Source: Deltaproteobacteria bacterium | Lineage (GTDB): Bacteria > Desulfobacterota > DSM-4660 > Desulfatiglandales > HGW-15 | Reading direction: 5' to 3' | Assembly (NCBI GenBank): GCA_016932235.1 | Contig: JAFGDF010000275.1 | Location: forward strand, 1 to 6,510 | Length of the DNA stretch: 6,510 nt | Shown: positions 5,190 to 6,510 of the stretch, piece after piece | Numbering within the stretch: the first letter of the stretch is position 1 | How the letters are laid out: every line of letters starts with the position of its first letter | The notes under the pieces: generated by a model | The model's database searches: none | Seen by the model: the letters and a program-made list of their open reading frames with translations, nothing else | What the model was told of the DNA's origin: nothing | Translations under genes and position numbers: made by a program

Positions 5190-5420
5190 CTAATGATCCT
5201 CGGTTTGTCCCCGGCCTACCAGGCCATACATGGTTGTGCTGCCGGTAGAAAAATACATCAATTTCTCTTCATTTACCAGGGCAGTGGCCGCCTTTTTGAC
5301 TTCCCTCGCCTTTGCCTCAGGGATGACTTTCCTCACCGCCTTCTCCATATCGCTGAAATAAAACTTGGTCTTTTTGCTTGATTCGGCAAAATCAAGGATA
5401 GCCTTTTTTATCTCTTCCAT
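5190..5420 (-). CDS. dsrD: DsrD, activator of dissimilatory sulfite reductase
   Basis: This 76-aa protein has the expected length for the family (about 78 aa) and its hallmark C-terminal segment STGSTTMYGLVGRG (59-72). A compact winged-helix fold is indicated by the helices at about 1-12, 22-34 and 37-50, with a beta wing at 53-67 (KLMYFSTG...TMYGL). DsrD was first suspected to bind DNA because of this fold. Later biochemistry indicates that it binds DsrAB and raises its sulfite-reducing activity. It occurs in reductive-type Dsr organisms and is generally absent from sulfur oxidisers, so its presence indicates the direction of the pathway. The ATG at 5420 has AAGGAG (bases 5428-5433) with a 7-nt spacer, and only 31 bp separate it from the dsrB stop. 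It is co-transcribed with dsrB. Confidence 0.95.
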   Translation of the reverse strand: MEEIKKAILDFAESSKKTKFYFSDMEKAVRKVIPEAKAREVKKAATALVNEEKLMYFSTGSTTMYGLVGRGQTEDH

Positions 5421-5451
5421 AATGGTACTCCTTTATTCTAGGATTTTTCTG

Positions 5452-6510
5452 CTATTCGATACCTCCTGCTGCTCTTGAAACTTCCCATGCCGCTTCCGAA
5501 TACTTGAACAGTGTAGAAGTCCTGTAGGTATCATAGGCGAGTCTATAATCATCTATAAGGTGCTCGGTGAAGGGCAGATCGCACTTTTCAAAAAATCTCT
5601 CCCATCCGATTCTCTCGGCCCAATCCCCAATCCGCTCATACTTGTGAGCATCCGCAGCATAGGCATTGATTATCTTCTTAACGGATTCACAGACTTCAGG
5701 ATAACGTGGAAAGTTGTTGGGCACACCAGGAACAACCACCTTCGAAAATTTGGGTGGAGTAAGACGGTTCGAGACCTTTCCGCCGGCCATGATGGTAACA
5801 CAATCACCCTCTTTATCTGCCAGGGGAACAGCCATACACATAGTGTAACAGTTGCCACAGAACATGCAGCGTTCCTCCTTGATCTTGACGGACTTCAGAC
5901 CATCTTCGGTCTTGGTCGGCGAGATGGCCGCAGTGGGACATGCTGCGATGACCAGGGGAATCTCACAAAGCTTATCTATCACCTCATGATCTACAAGGGG
6001 CGGTTTTCGATGATAGCCCAGAAGGGCAATATCAGAGCAATGTACAGCACCGCACATATTCAGGCAGCAGGCCATAGAGATCCTGACCTGAGCCGGAAGG
6101 GTCATACCCTGAAAATAGTCGAACAGCTCATCCATTACTGCCTTTACCATGGATGACGCATCCGTCGCCGGTGTATGGCAGTGGAGATAGCCCTGGGTAT
6201 GCACGATATTGGTAAGCCCTGCACCGGTCCCCCCTATGGGGAATTTATAGCTTCCGGATACATGCTTCCTGCTCATAAGATCCTTTTTAAGGGCGTCAAC
6301 CTTATCCTGACTGTCTACCATGAATTCAATATTATTTCGTGTCGTGAACCGCACATACCCATCGCAATGTTTATCCGCGATATCGCAGATCTCCCTGACA
6401 TGCTCCGCGCTCATGAACCGGCAACCGCCGCAACGAACTGTAAAAATCTTGTCCCCTGTCTCTGAGACATGAACCAAGATCCCGGGTTCGAGGATCTCGT
6501 GATATTGCCA
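5452..6510 (-). CDS. dsrB: Dissimilatory sulfite reductase beta subunit, 5' truncated at window edge
   Basis: This is the catalytic beta subunit of cytoplasmic DsrAB (alpha2beta2), which reduces sulfite and loads the sulfur onto DsrC. The frame is open to the window edge ([15 protein letters not shown]), so no start lies here. By comparison with remembered Desulfovibrio DsrB, about 40 N-terminal residues are missing. Numbering from Leu at 6477-6475, the siroheme-coupled [4Fe-4S] ligands are Cys100 ([10 protein letters not shown]) and Cys137, Cys138 and Cys142 (CCLNMC). Their 37/1/4 spacing is the same as in D. vulgaris DsrB. The inserted ferredoxin domain has Cys180 (CPTAA) and Cys204, Cys207, Cys210 and Cys214 ([11 protein letters not shown]). 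Conserved FTTRNN (44-49), FPIGGTGAG and [10 protein letters not shown] are present. Odd points: a CGGC motif at 16-19, Met instead of Pro after Cys214, and about 15 extra C-terminal residues. The stop is TAG, and dsrD follows after 31 bp. Confidence 0.97.
   Translation of the reverse strand, partial: WQYHEILEPGILVHVSETGDKIFTVRCGGCRFMSAEHVREICDIADKHCDGYVRFTTRNNIEFMVDSQDKVDALKKDLMSRKHVSGSYKFPIGGTGAGLTNIVHTQGYLHCHTPATDASSMVKAVMDELFDYFQGMTLPAQVRISMACCLNMCGAVHCSDIALLGYHRKPPLVDHEVIDKLCEIPLVIAACPTAAISPTKTEDGLKSVKIKEERCMFCGNCYTMCMAVPLADKEGDCVTIMAGGKVSNRLTPPKFSKVVVPGVPNNFPRYPEVCESVKKIINAYAADAHKYERIGDWAERIGWERFFEKCDLPFTEHLIDDYRLAYDTYRTSTLFKYSEAAWEVSRAAGGIE

Noticed and set aside
4518..5381. Long plus-strand open frame (287 codons) opposite the TPR and dsrD genes
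   Set aside because: It is antisense to two confidently identified genes, has no family features, and its translation is the typical shadow of TPR codon periodicity.
5190..5420. DsrD as a DNA-binding transcription regulator
   Set aside because: The winged-helix fold invites this reading, but established work assigns DsrD to activation of DsrAB and nothing in the sequence argues for an operator nearby.
6475..6477. TTG as start codon of dsrB
   Set aside because: The frame continues upstream to the window edge with recognisable DsrB sequence ([11 protein letters not shown]), so this codon is an internal leucine.
1..6510. CRISPR array, insertion sequence, tRNA or rRNA genes
   Set aside because: No regularly spaced direct repeats, no transposase-like frames or terminal inverted repeats, and no cloverleaf or rRNA motifs were found on either strand.

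Overview
The window comes from an anaerobic, sulfite-reducing bacterium, most likely a member of the Desulfobacterota (the former deltaproteobacterial sulfate reducers). The anchor is the right-hand end, on the minus strand: a 5'-truncated dsrB (dissimilatory sulfite reductase beta subunit) followed directly by dsrD. dsrD is typical of organisms that run the Dsr pathway in the reductive direction. A DVU0298-like HEAT-repeat protein and a YkgJ-type cysteine-cluster protein also fit this lineage. Nothing in the window fixes the genus.

Layout from left to right: (1) bases 1-36, minus strand, the first 12 codons of a gene that runs off the left edge. (2) 204-1100, minus, an ATP-grasp enzyme, divergent across 70 bp from (3) 1171-1416, plus, a small FmdB-type zinc-ribbon protein. 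(4) 1417-1714, a 298-bp intergenic stretch with a stem-loop after FmdB and a near-perfect 33-nt REP-like palindrome. (5) 1715-1972 and 2033-3136, plus, a small acidic unknown protein and a zinc-ribbon plus HEAT-repeat protein, probably co-transcribed. (6) 3191-3823, minus, a YkgJ-like protein, convergent with (5). (7) 3946-4269, minus, an unrecognised 107-aa protein with its own strong promoter and a leader of roughly 125 nt. (8) 4455-5102, minus, a five-repeat TPR protein. (9) 5190-5420, dsrD. (10) 5452-6510, dsrB, truncated at its 5' end by the window edge.

How the genes may work together: DsrB with DsrA (off-window) forms the cytoplasmic sulfite reductase, which passes sulfite sulfur to DsrC, and DsrD is an activator of that enzyme. 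The TPR gene is the next gene in the dsr direction. It is separated from dsrD by a hairpin with a short U-tract, so it is probably a lower-expressed distal member of the dsr transcript. The sigma70-like promoter downstream of the TPR gene marks where the dsr unit ends and a new unit (the 107-aa protein, perhaps with the YkgJ-like gene) begins. The left half looks like conserved but poorly characterised housekeeping or accessory genes. I see no mobile element, CRISPR array, tRNA or rRNA. No fully new system is evident. The points most worth a second look are an unusual CxxC in DsrB, the dsrD-TPR hairpin, the promoter and leader of the unknown 107-aa gene, the palindrome at 1657-1689 and the zinc-ribbon/HEAT fusion.
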